Of a stretch of DNA of 36,142 nt, positions 14,843 to 21,471 are shown piece by piece. The stretch is taken from positions 1 to 36,142 of IMG/VR virus record IMGVR_UViG_3300046558_000230; one strand, given 5' to 3'. Position 1 is the first letter of the stretch. The number at the start of each line of letters is the position of its first letter. Source of the DNA: a virus. The position numbers and the translations under genes are program-made. A model generated the notes under the pieces. It saw only the letters and a list, made by a program, of their open reading frames with translations, did not search any database and was not told where the DNA came from.

Positions 14843-15132
14843 TGCAAGCGGATTCCATATACGACCGTACGCGTCCGTGGGCCTCTCTTCCTGAGCGGAT
14901 TCTCACGGACGCGCTCGGCGTCGCCGATATCCCGGGTGACGTGCTCGCCATGCAGGCAGCACCCGCCCCTGTCGTCCGTCCTTTGTTTCCTCCGAAGTAC
15001 GGATACCGGACCACGGCCCTCGGAATTGAGGACGTGCTCGACGTGAATAGCCTCTTCGCAGCTCCGACTAACGGAGTGGGCAGTATAGGTGGCTATTCTG
15101 GAAGTTCAAGGCCGACCCTTGGGGGCTTTTGA
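14842..15132 (+). CDS. hypothetical protein
   Basis: This 96-residue protein is not recognised. ATG 14842 overlaps the preceding stop (TGATG), and its own TGA overlaps the next ATG. The sequence mixes a charged N-terminus (QADSIYDRTRPWASLPERIL), an Ala/Pro-rich middle (QAAPAPVVRPLFPPKYGYR) and a Gly/Ser-rich tail. No membrane helix, metal site or nucleotide motif is visible. The coupling on both sides is the best evidence that it is translated. Confidence 0.68.
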   Translation: MQADSIYDRTRPWASLPERILTDALGVADIPGDVLAMQAAPAPVVRPLFPPKYGYRTTALGIEDVLDVNSLFAAPTNGVGSIGGYSGSSRPTLGGF

Positions 15133-15296
15133 TGGCCAAGCACAGAAAGCCGCACCGCGCAGACGACAAGCGGCGCCCTGGAATGTCTGACAACAGCAAG
15201 CGCACGGTACAAGAGGGTTCGACCGGTGCCGCTAAGCCACTGGCCATCTTCAACGATCGCCGGGGCGCGAACGGTAACGGAAAGCGAGCGAAGTAA
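15132..15296 (+). CDS. 54-residue basic protein
   Basis: This small gene runs ATG 15132 to TAA 15296, overlapping its neighbours by one base on each side. It is rich in Lys and Arg (about one quarter), with a His/Arg N-terminus (MAKHRKPHRADDKRR) and a Gly/Asn/Lys C-terminus (RRGANGNGKRAK). It could bind nucleic acid. The family is not recognised. Confidence 0.65.
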   Translation: MAKHRKPHRADDKRRPGMSDNSKRTVQEGSTGAAKPLAIFNDRRGANGNGKRAK

Positions 15297-15544
15297 TGGC
15301 TTACGCCCAGTCCCGGTCCATGAACGCGGAACTCAACGAGGGCGCGACCGACGGCAAGTACAAGAAGATCATCGTCGACCGTGGCGGTATCGGCGTGACG
15401 ACGTCCGCAACGACGCGGGCCCGCCTGGATCTCAGCGACGTGTGGTACGGCCGCCACGAGGACGAGGTCAAGATCCGTCCCGACGGCCAGCCGGTCCACA
15501 CCCCGAACTACGTGCAGACCCCACCATCGCAGGCAGGATTCTGA
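15296..15544 (+). CDS. hypothetical protein
   Basis: This 82-residue protein is not recognised. ATG 15296 overlaps the stop of the 54-residue gene. It has a polar N-terminus, a central stretch KKIIVDRGGIGVTTSATTR likely to be beta-strands, and a proline-containing tail (PNYVQTPPSQAGF). It ends two bases before the endolysin ATG. Position at the head of the lysis genes could suggest a role there, but it lacks a transmembrane helix, so it is not an obvious holin. Confidence 0.68.
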   Translation: MAYAQSRSMNAELNEGATDGKYKKIIVDRGGIGVTTSATTRARLDLSDVWYGRHEDEVKIRPDGQPVHTPNYVQTPPSQAGF

Positions 15545-15546
15545 AT

Positions 15547-16413
15547 ATGTCTCTGACCGACAATCTCACCAAGGTCGTAAATGCCGAGGTGGGATACCAC
15601 GAGGGCTATTCCAACGGCCACTGGAACAACCACGAGAAGTACGCCGACAAGGTCCCGGGCCTGGAGTGGGTCGACGACGTGGAAGGTGCCTGGTGCGCGG
15701 TATTCGCGGCGTGGGCCTTCCAGACGGCGGGCCTGCCGAAGGGTGCCTACCCGGTTACCGCCTCGTGCGCGACCGGCGTTTCCTGGTACAAGGCCCGGAA
15801 GCGATTCAGTGGGTACCCCGCGATCGGCGCTCAGATCTTCTACGGGCCGGGCGGAGGTGAGCACACCGGGGTCGTCATCGGATTCGACGCGACTCACGTA
15901 TACAGCGTAGAAGGCAATACGAACGTGAACGGTTCGCCAGAAGGGGATGGCGTTTACGCCAAGACCCACGTCCGGACCGACGCGCACGTCTACGGGTACG
16001 GCTACCCGGAATACCCGGACGGCATCGAGTCGGCCGACCCGGCGTGGAAGTCGCAGAACCCTTCGCTTCATACCCCGGCGGCTCCGGCCGCCCCGGCTCC
16101 GGCCCCGAAGCCTGCTGCGAAGCCGGTCGTGGACGTCTCCAACGTCGTCGCGGCCCGCAAGGCGGACCTTCCGGCGGCCACCGGCCACACGACCCACAAG
16201 GCGGACGTGCTGCTCGTCGAGAAGGCACTGTCGGCGCTGGGCTACCTGGACGCGAAGTGGGTGGACGGCTCCTGGGGCACCAAGACGCAGGACGCCTACG
16301 ACCTCTTCCGCCGGAAGCAGGGCTACACGGGCGACGACGCCAAGGGTGCTCCGGGCCTGGCGTCGCTGACGAAGTTGGCCAAGGCCAGCGGTCTGTTCAC
16401 CGTCAAGGCGTGA
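15547..16413 (+). CDS. endolysin: CHAP amidase/peptidase with C-terminal wall-binding domain
   Basis: This 288-residue enzyme cleaves host peptidoglycan at lysis. The CHAP domain (about 1-160) has catalytic C50 in GAWCAVFAAWAF, H106 in GGGEHTGVVIGF and an EGNTN acid position near 122. A Pro/Ala/Lys linker follows (about 173-195). A C-terminal peptidoglycan-binding-like repeat (about 210-288) shows LLVEKALSALGYLDAKWVDG and WGTKTQDAYDLFRRKQGY. There is no signal peptide, so export would need a holin; none is certain here. A CTTCATACC copy begins the linker at 16066. A strong terminator follows. Confidence 0.9.
   Translation: MSLTDNLTKVVNAEVGYHEGYSNGHWNNHEKYADKVPGLEWVDDVEGAWCAVFAAWAFQTAGLPKGAYPVTASCATGVSWYKARKRFSGYPAIGAQIFYGPGGGEHTGVVIGFDATHVYSVEGNTNVNGSPEGDGVYAKTHVRTDAHVYGYGYPEYPDGIESADPAWKSQNPSLHTPAAPAAPAPAPKPAAKPVVDVSNVVAARKADLPAATGHTTHKADVLLVEKALSALGYLDAKWVDGSWGTKTQDAYDLFRRKQGYTGDDAKGAPGLASLTKLAKASGLFTVKA
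16066..16074 (+). repeat. CTTCATACC in-frame 9-mer, copy 9
   Basis: Encodes LHT exactly where the CHAP domain of the endolysin gives way to the Pro/Ala linker (PSLHTPAAPA). Copy 10 has the same TCG before it and a similar SLHT-x-AAPA reading. Confidence 0.9.
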
Positions 16414-16420
16414 TCTGAAC

Positions 16421-16470
16421 AACGTCATCCCCACTACGGCTTCCAATGCCGTAGTGGGGATGTTACGTTT
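16421..16470 (+). terminator. strong intrinsic terminator after endolysin
   Basis: Perfect 15-base arms CATCCCCACTACGGC (16426-16440) and GCCGTAGTGGGGATG (16448-16462) with a seven-base loop. Outer AACGT/ACGTT pairing and a TTTT tract follow at 16468. Confidence 0.92.
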
Positions 16471-16505
16471 TAAGAGCAAGAACGTCCCCGAACGTGAGGC
16501 ACCGC

Positions 16506-17120
16506 ATGCGCTACCGCGTCGCAGCAGCAGCAGCGTCCGCCATCCTCATTACGGCTTCTGCCGTATCAGCAATCTCCATCACCGGCCAGGACCAGCCCGT
16601 CGACTACAGCGGCATCGCCGCAGCGCCGACCGTCACCCGCTCAGCTCCGGACACCGCCAACCGGTCCCTGACGCGCCCCTCGCTTCATACCTCGGCGGCT
16701 CCGGCAACCTCCCCGAAGGTCACCAAGACCCCCAAGCCGACCGCCAGCGCCACCCACACCCACCAGCCGAAACCAACGAAGACACCGCGTGCGTCCCCAA
16801 CGCCGACGCACACCGCCGTCGCCCCGACCTCCCCGACCTCCCCGAAGGCCTACGCCCTCGCCAAGGTCGGAGCCACGCAGTTCGCCTGCCTGGACCTGCT
16901 GTGGGAGAAGGAGTCCAACTGGCGCGTCACCGCCACCAACCCCTCCTCCGGAGCCTACGGAATACCCCAGGCACTACCGGCCTCGAAGATGGCTTCCGCC
17001 GGTTCGGATTGGCAAACCAATGCAATAACCCAGATACGATGGGGACTCGGATACATCGAGGCGGTATACGGGACACCCTGCACCGCCTGGGCACACTCCC
17101 AGGCCACTAACTGGTACTGA
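16506..17120 (+). CDS. secreted lytic transglycosylase-like protein
   Basis: This 204-residue protein has a signal peptide (basic MRYRV, hydrophobic AAAAASAILITASAVSAI), a long Pro/Thr/Ser-rich stretch (about 45-115), and a C-terminal SLT-like domain. The domain shows CLDLLWEKESNW with likely catalytic E136, then NPSSGAYGIPQALP and ITQIRWGLGYIEAVYGTPC. This would cut the glycan backbone outside the membrane. Similar domains occur in actinobacterial secreted hydrolases, so capture from a host is plausible. ATG 16506 is preferred to GTG 16494 because GAGG at 16495-16498 is well spaced. A CTTCATACC copy lies in the linker. Confidence 0.85.
   Translation: MRYRVAAAAASAILITASAVSAISITGQDQPVDYSGIAAAPTVTRSAPDTANRSLTRPSLHTSAAPATSPKVTKTPKPTASATHTHQPKPTKTPRASPTPTHTAVAPTSPTSPKAYALAKVGATQFACLDLLWEKESNWRVTATNPSSGAYGIPQALPASKMASAGSDWQTNAITQIRWGLGYIEAVYGTPCTAWAHSQATNWY
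16683..16691 (+). repeat. CTTCATACC in-frame 9-mer, copy 10
   Basis: Encodes LHT at the start of the low-complexity linker of the secreted transglycosylase (PSLHTSAAPA). Confidence 0.9.
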
Positions 17121-17134
17121 TTCGAAGGGACACC

Positions 17135-17620
17135 ATGGCCGAGCACATACGGCTTCTTCTCTGCAAAACCTGCGGCACGATGGAGGAACTGCCCGACTAC
17201 GAGGGCGACCCCCGCGCCGACTTCCTCCTGGAAGCACTCGTGCAGAAGCACCCCAACCACATCGCGCACCCGATGCTGCGCGTGGAGAAGAAGCACTGGG
17301 ACAGCCCCAGCACCCGCGACGCGATCATCGCCCAGATCAGGGACAAGACCGGCCACACCGGCTTCGACACCACCTTCTACGAGGCGAAGAACACCTTCCA
17401 GGAAGACGCCCACGCCTGCTGGAAGGCCCACGCCCGCAACCCCGGCTGCGGCGACTACAAGACCGGCTCCAAGCGCCTCACGCCGGACACCGCAGCCGAG
17501 CGCAAGGCGGCAGGCCTGCCGAAGTACAAGTCCGCCCAGGACCGCTACCTCTGCGAGTTCTGCCCGGTCCACTCCCTCGTCGTGCAGAGCGCCCGCGAGA
17601 ATGCCGGACTCTACAAGTAA
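17135..17620 (+). CDS. hypothetical multi-cysteine (zinc-binding) protein
   Basis: This 161-residue protein has three cysteine clusters. The first is CKTC near residues 10-13. The second comprises C-W-K-A-H and PGCGDY in the middle (about 93-108). The third is CEFCPVHS near 139-146, with additional His residues. The pattern suggests two structural zinc sites and a nucleic-acid or regulatory role, but no named family is recognised. AAGGGA precedes ATG 17135. It lies between the secreted transglycosylase and a short cistron, with ordinary spacing. Confidence 0.75.
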   Translation: MAEHIRLLLCKTCGTMEELPDYEGDPRADFLLEALVQKHPNHIAHPMLRVEKKHWDSPSTRDAIIAQIRDKTGHTGFDTTFYEAKNTFQEDAHACWKAHARNPGCGDYKTGSKRLTPDTAAERKAAGLPKYKSAQDRYLCEFCPVHSLVVQSARENAGLYK

Positions 17621-17648
17621 CCCCACCCGACACATACCTGGAGCACAC

Positions 17649-18038
17649 ATGAGCATCCCGATCCTCGGTCAGACCCCCAGCAGCGACAGCACCGCGCTTC
17701 ATACCGACGACCTCACGCCCGAGCAGCGTGAGGCCCTGGCCAAGATGGCGGAGGAGAACCCGCCCGCCGAGGACGAGATCGGCACCCCGGTCACCACGGC
17801 GTTCCTCGTCGCCGTCGGCCTGGACGGCGCCGTCGTCGCCACCAGCGACCTGACCCAGAAGTTCGTCCCCCGGCGAGGAGCCACCCCGGACGACATCTAC
17901 GGCGCCGTCGCCGTGGTCCAGAAGGACCTCACCGTCATGGAGACGGCCCAGCGCACCCAGCAGCAGATGATGATGGTCGGACAGGCGATGCAGCGGCAGG
18001 CCCAGGAGGCCCAACTCCGCGCTTCTCTCAAACTCTGA
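17649..18038 (+). CDS. hypothetical protein with helical Gln/Met-rich tail
   Basis: This 129-residue protein is not recognised. The N-terminal part is acidic (DLTPEQREALAKMAEENPPAEDE), a central strand-rich segment reads TAFLVAVGLDGAVVATSDL, and the C-terminus is a long Gln/Met-rich helix (TAQRTQQQMMMVGQAMQRQA), probably a coiled coil. A CTTCATACC copy encodes residues 17-19. GGAG at 17640-17643 supports ATG 17649. A perfect 14-base terminator follows, so it closes this transcription unit. Confidence 0.72.
   Translation: MSIPILGQTPSSDSTALHTDDLTPEQREALAKMAEENPPAEDEIGTPVTTAFLVAVGLDGAVVATSDLTQKFVPRRGATPDDIYGAVAVVQKDLTVMETAQRTQQQMMMVGQAMQRQAQEAQLRASLKL
17697..17705 (+). repeat. CTTCATACC in-frame 9-mer, copy 11
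   Basis: Encodes LHT at residues 17-19 (TALHTDDL) of the preceding hypothetical gene; the only exact copy close to the N-terminus of a full-length protein apart from copy 13. Confidence 0.9.
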
Positions 18039-18055
18039 GAGAAATAGCAACTACT

Positions 18056-18090
18056 AAAGCCCCCGATTCAATTGCAGAATCGGGGGCTTT
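18056..18090 (+). terminator. perfect intrinsic terminator
   Basis: Arms AAAGCCCCCGATTC (18056-18069) and GAATCGGGGGCTTT (18077-18090) pair without mismatch around a seven-base loop. Confidence 0.93.
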
Positions 18091-18102
18091 CCCTATTCCA
18101 GC

Positions 18103-18115
18103 TAGAATCGAAACC
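18103..18115 (+). promoter_or_regulatory. candidate leaderless promoter
   Basis: TAGAAT (18103-18108) is a good -10 box lying seven bases before ATG 18116, with no Shine-Dalgarno between. Transcription would begin at or beside the start codon, giving a leaderless mRNA as is common in Streptomyces. No clear -35 is seen. Confidence 0.45.
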
Positions 18116-19108
18116 ATGGCCGGATACGAGTTCTACCTCAATCGAGCAGTAAGCCAGGGAGCACAGCCCGACATTCACTCGGGGGCATCCGGCTATTTCA
18201 GCACGCCGCAGCGCGGACTGGACCCGCACATCTTCGACGGCAAGCACATCAAGCCCGACGTGCGCGACCACATCCTCGGCATCCTGAACAACTTCCTCGA
18301 CGCCCGCTACAAGGGCGCTCGCACCTGGTCAGCGGCCTGGCTCGCAGGCTCCGGCATCTCCTACCAGTGGGCCGGAGACCGAGGCAACGGCGACCTCGAC
18401 GTTCTCTTCGGCGTCGACTTCCCCAAGTTCTACGAGGCCAATCCCACCTTCCAGGGAATCAGCGAAACGGAATTCGCGGACCTCCTGAACACAGACCTCA
18501 AGCGGAACCTGTGGCCGTCCACCGCGAACACAAACTTCCACGGCCAGACGTACGAGGTCACCTACTACCTGAACCCGGGTACGACCTCGCACAGCATCGC
18601 CGCAATTCACCCCTACGCGGCCTACAACCTCACCGCCGACCGCTGGGACATCACCCCGCCCGAGCTGCCGGACGACCCGCGCAGCCTCTACCCGGCCGAG
18701 TGGAAGACCGCCGTCGAAGCCGAACAGAAGCAGGCCGAGCTGCTCGTCAAGCGCTACGGCCTCCTGCGCTCCCAGGCCGCCCAGTCCGTGGAGAACAGCC
18801 CGGCCTGGAAGAACGCCATGGACTCCCAGCGCATCGTCACCGAGCAGGCCAAGGCCCTCTTCGACGACATCCACCTCAGCCGCCGCATGGCCTTCTCCGG
18901 GACCGGCGAGGGCTACGGCGACTACTACAACTTCCGCTGGCAGGCACACAAGGAAGCCGGGACCGTCCAGGCCCTGAGCGCCCTCGCCACGGCGGAGACC
19001 GAGGCCCGCAAAGCACAAGAAACGGATCTGTACGGGGCTCCCCTCGATGACGCTGCCGTGGCCCTGGCCAAGGCGGCCCTCTGGAACACCCCCTACAGGA
19101 GAGCGTGA
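18116..19108 (+). CDS. nucleotidyltransferase-like protein
   Basis: The 330-residue protein carries a pol-beta-type nucleotidyltransferase signature. AGSGISY (G78-S79) is followed by GDLDVLFGVD, with D93 and D95 as likely metal ligands and a further Asp downstream. The C-terminal half is helical and charged (about 190-330). Members of this fold transfer nucleotides to RNA, protein or small molecules; the substrate here is unknown. It begins after a terminator, has no Shine-Dalgarno, and may be read from a leaderless transcript. Its stop overlaps the start of the ParB-like gene. Confidence 0.68.
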   Translation: MAGYEFYLNRAVSQGAQPDIHSGASGYFSTPQRGLDPHIFDGKHIKPDVRDHILGILNNFLDARYKGARTWSAAWLAGSGISYQWAGDRGNGDLDVLFGVDFPKFYEANPTFQGISETEFADLLNTDLKRNLWPSTANTNFHGQTYEVTYYLNPGTTSHSIAAIHPYAAYNLTADRWDITPPELPDDPRSLYPAEWKTAVEAEQKQAELLVKRYGLLRSQAAQSVENSPAWKNAMDSQRIVTEQAKALFDDIHLSRRMAFSGTGEGYGDYYNFRWQAHKEAGTVQALSALATAETEARKAQETDLYGAPLDDAAVALAKAALWNTPYRRA

Positions 19109-19968
19109 TGGCACCTTCCCGCAGTAAGCCGGACACCGCCGGTCCACAGTTCGAGCAGACCGCCCTCCCGGTCCCCCTGGGCAGCAGGGTCTCCGCCCAA
19201 GGCCAGAAGCAGACCGCGCTCCGCGCGGCCTACCACCTGACCAAGGACACGCCGCTGCATCTCCAGGCCAAGCCCGGCGCACTTCATATCGGGCATCCCA
19301 CGCCTCACAGCGGCGGGATGTTCACCAAGGTCACCTCGCTCGGCGCCGCCCGTGACGAGACGCTCATCCATGACGAGGAGCGCACCAACTACCCCCAGTC
19401 CGAGGGGCAGATGGTCATGGGCCCGCCGCACTCCCCGCAGCAGTTCGGGCACCTCGACGGGCACGGCAACGTCGTCGACACCAAGATCGACGACAAGTGG
19501 TACGAGAAGCACGGCCCGCAGATGAGCCACGGCAACGAGGCCTTCTGGAACAAGCACGCCAAGTTCCAGAGCATCAGCACCAGCGCCGTCCTGCACACCG
19601 GCCAGACCGCGTACGAGACCGGCTCACACTCCTACATCACCGGCCCGCTGGCCCCCGACCACCCGCACGTGAAGGTGGTCATCCAGGGCGGCACACCGTA
19701 CGTCGCCGACGCGCACCACCGGCTCGCCGAAGCGCGCGGCCGGGGAGACACCCATGTCGGGGCCCACGTCCTCAACCTCGACCAGTTCGAGAAGACCGCC
19801 CCCGTCGAACCCAAGATCAAGACCCACACCGACCTCGACGCCGTGCACGAGCACCTGATCCAGGCCCACGGGATGAGTCCCCGCTTCCTGGAGCACGACC
19901 AGCGCAAGGCCGTCCGCGCCCATGAGAAGGCCCACCGTGAGGGCCTGATCGAACACCGGCACGGGTGA
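19108..19968 (+). CDS. ParB-like domain protein
   Basis: In this 286-residue protein, about residues 170-220 resemble the ParB/sulfiredoxin N-terminal fold: ITGPLAPDHPHVKVVI, then TPYVADAHHRLAEARGRGD (the dGhHR-like motif) and THVGAHVLNLD. ParB-fold proteins bind or cut DNA or hydrolyse CTP, but the rest is His/Gln-rich and unfamiliar, so function is open. ATG 19108 overlaps the previous stop; GTG 19105 is an alternative, both after AGGAG. It contains the CTTCATATC variant of the repeat (LHI) and, at 19591, an LHT spelled with the usual codons CTGCACACC. Confidence 0.65.
   Translation: MAPSRSKPDTAGPQFEQTALPVPLGSRVSAQGQKQTALRAAYHLTKDTPLHLQAKPGALHIGHPTPHSGGMFTKVTSLGAARDETLIHDEERTNYPQSEGQMVMGPPHSPQQFGHLDGHGNVVDTKIDDKWYEKHGPQMSHGNEAFWNKHAKFQSISTSAVLHTGQTAYETGSHSYITGPLAPDHPHVKVVIQGGTPYVADAHHRLAEARGRGDTHVGAHVLNLDQFEKTAPVEPKIKTHTDLDAVHEHLIQAHGMSPRFLEHDQRKAVRAHEKAHREGLIEHRHG
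19282..19290 (+). repeat. CTTCATATC variant of the 9-mer
   Basis: Encodes LHI in GALHIGHP. It differs from the consensus at position 8 only and keeps the same codon phase. Confidence 0.75.
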
Positions 19969-19974
19969 TCGACG

Positions 19975-20469
19975 ATGACTGCAACCGTCGCCATCGTCGT
20001 TGAGGGCGTGCTGTCCAAGGAGGTCGGCGAAGCCGTCATCCACCAGGGCCAGCGCCTGTACTGGGGCCTGATGGAGACCTACCGGGTCGCCCTCATCACC
20101 GACAACACCGACGTCGAGCCGGTCAAGCACTGGCTGCGCGTCAACGGCTTCAACAAGCACCCCTACCTCATCCCCGCGCACCTGCGGGATCCCGAGGACC
20201 CGGCCGAACGAAGGATGCGCCAGATCTCCCGGCTACGGCAGGCCGGATGCCACGTCGAGCTGCTGATCGAGCCCGACCCGGAGATCGCCGCCCACGTCAT
20301 GGCCCACGGGGTCGGAGTCCTCAACTACCTACACCCCAACTACTCCTCCCCACGCTTCCGCCCCGACTACCAGGAGAGCGTCACCCCCTGGTCGGCCCTG
20401 GTGGACGAAGTGGAGAGGCAGCGAGCACTACGCGAAGAAGATCAGCGCCCACACATGGAGATCCTGTGA
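19975..20469 (+). CDS. hypothetical protein, possible HAD-like fold
   Basis: This 164-residue protein begins with a hydrophobic strand and loop (TVAIVVEGVLSKEVG). It contains YRVALITDNTDVEPVKHWLRVNG and a later ELLIEPDPEIAAHVMAHGVGVLNYLHPNY, giving an alternating alpha/beta pattern like HAD or Rossmann-type folds. The first-strand nucleophile of HAD enzymes (DxD) appears as VEG, so catalysis would be doubtful. Calling it HAD-like is a weak structural guess. It is six bases downstream of the ParB-like gene and overlaps the next GTG. Confidence 0.65.
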   Translation: MTATVAIVVEGVLSKEVGEAVIHQGQRLYWGLMETYRVALITDNTDVEPVKHWLRVNGFNKHPYLIPAHLRDPEDPAERRMRQISRLRQAGCHVELLIEPDPEIAAHVMAHGVGVLNYLHPNYSSPRFRPDYQESVTPWSALVDEVERQRALREEDQRPHMEIL

Positions 20470-20765
20470 CCAGCAACGGCTATGTCCTGTTCATCGGCAT
20501 CGCCCGCATCCTCTCCGTCCTCACCGGAGCAGCGTTCGCGGCCCTGCTTCTGCGCGCGACGATCCCCGCCTGGCGCCAGCTCGGCGCCGCAGAGCGATGG
20601 CTCGCCGCCACCCTCTTCGTCTACAGCACCAACGTGACCGTCTTCACCGCCGTGTTCCTGGCGTCGAGCACGTCCGCGCGGTCGCTGATCAGCGTCGGCT
20701 TCCTGGCCTCCTTCGTGGCCGGACACCGCTACCTCTACTTCCTGAGAAGGGACATACGGCCATGA
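20466..20765 (+). CDS. small membrane protein with about three helices
   Basis: From GTG 20466 (overlapping the previous stop as GTGA) this 99-residue protein has hydrophobic helices at about 6-28 (YVLFIGIARILSVLTGAAFAA), 45-65 (WLAATLFVYSTNVTVFTAVF) and 72-88 (LISVGFLASFVAGH). It ends in a basic tail (RYLYFLRRDIRP). Size and topology would suit a class I holin, and it is the best multi-helix membrane candidate near the endolysin. It is about 4 kb away, however, so the holin assignment is speculative. Its stop overlaps the next ATG. Confidence 0.7.
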   Translation: MTSNGYVLFIGIARILSVLTGAAFAALLLRATIPAWRQLGAAERWLAATLFVYSTNVTVFTAVFLASSTSARSLISVGFLASFVAGHRYLYFLRRDIRP

Positions 20766-21445
20766 GTGGCTCCGTCTTCCATTCCATCGCGACCCAGATC
20801 CGCGACCGCTACCTCCAGCCCCTCCAGTTCCCCGGCTCGCGCCGCAGCGTCGAGCAGCGCGTCAGCGACCTGGAGAACGCCAAGAACGGCCAGCAGCCCG
20901 CCAACTCCCGCATCAAGATCCGCGTCAAGGGACAGGGCCAGCAGAGCGCCCCGGCCCAGGACAGCAGCATGCACGCCCGCGTGATGAGCCGCGAGGGCAT
21001 CGCCAACGGCATCAAGAACCAGGCCGACATCCAGCGGGTGCGCGAGGACCACTCCTCCAGCCTCGACGCCTGGCATGCCCAGCACTCCGGCGCGGCCTCC
21101 GACCTCCTTCATACCTTCAACGCCCGGATGAACGGCATCCAGGCGCAGAGCAAGCCCTCCGGCGGGGCCTGGGACGACTTCCACTCCGCGTTCGGCACCC
21201 ACGCCAGCACGTCGGGCACCCCTGTCCAGTCGGCCCCGCAGACGCCGCCACCGGCTGCCAAGCCGCAGCGCGTCGTCCAGGCCGGACTGTTCGGCCCGAG
21301 CCAGGTCCGCTCCCCGCAGCAGTTCGGGATGGCCGCGTCGCCGGGCCCCCGGCAGAAGCCCGCCGTTGGCGCTCCGGCCGCCAAGAAGCCCCGCGTCACC
21401 CAGCCCGGCCTCTTCCCCAAGAGTGCCGTCCAGCCCCCGAAGTAA
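20762..21445 (+). CDS. hypothetical protein with two QxGLF motifs
   Basis: The protein (227 residues from ATG 20762) has an N-terminal helical part containing a coiled-coil-like segment (RSVEQRVSDLENAK), a polar middle, and a long Pro/Ala/Gln-rich C-terminal region (about 140-227). That region holds two similar phrases: QRVVQAGLFG and PRVTQPGLFP. Both QAGLF and QPGLF fit the QxxLF beta-clamp-binding pattern, as does QQKLF in the 419-residue protein at 13583. A disordered tether displaying two clamp motifs is possible; alternatively they are simple repeats. A CTTCATACC copy lies at 21107. Confidence 0.72.
   Translation: MSGSVFHSIATQIRDRYLQPLQFPGSRRSVEQRVSDLENAKNGQQPANSRIKIRVKGQGQQSAPAQDSSMHARVMSREGIANGIKNQADIQRVREDHSSSLDAWHAQHSGAASDLLHTFNARMNGIQAQSKPSGGAWDDFHSAFGTHASTSGTPVQSAPQTPPPAAKPQRVVQAGLFGPSQVRSPQQFGMAASPGPRQKPAVGAPAAKKPRVTQPGLFPKSAVQPPK
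21107..21115 (+). repeat. CTTCATACC in-frame 9-mer, copy 12
   Basis: Encodes LHT in DLLHTFNARM, within the helical middle of the QxGLF protein. It is preceded by CTC for Leu, so the two adjacent Leu codons differ. Confidence 0.9.
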
Positions 21446-21471
21446 CCCAAGCAGATTCGGAGAACCAAACC

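Noticed and set aside
20466-20765. Firm holin annotation for the three-helix membrane protein
   Set aside because: Topology fits, but it is about 4 kb from the endolysin and other small membrane proteins exist in the window, so it was left as a membrane protein.
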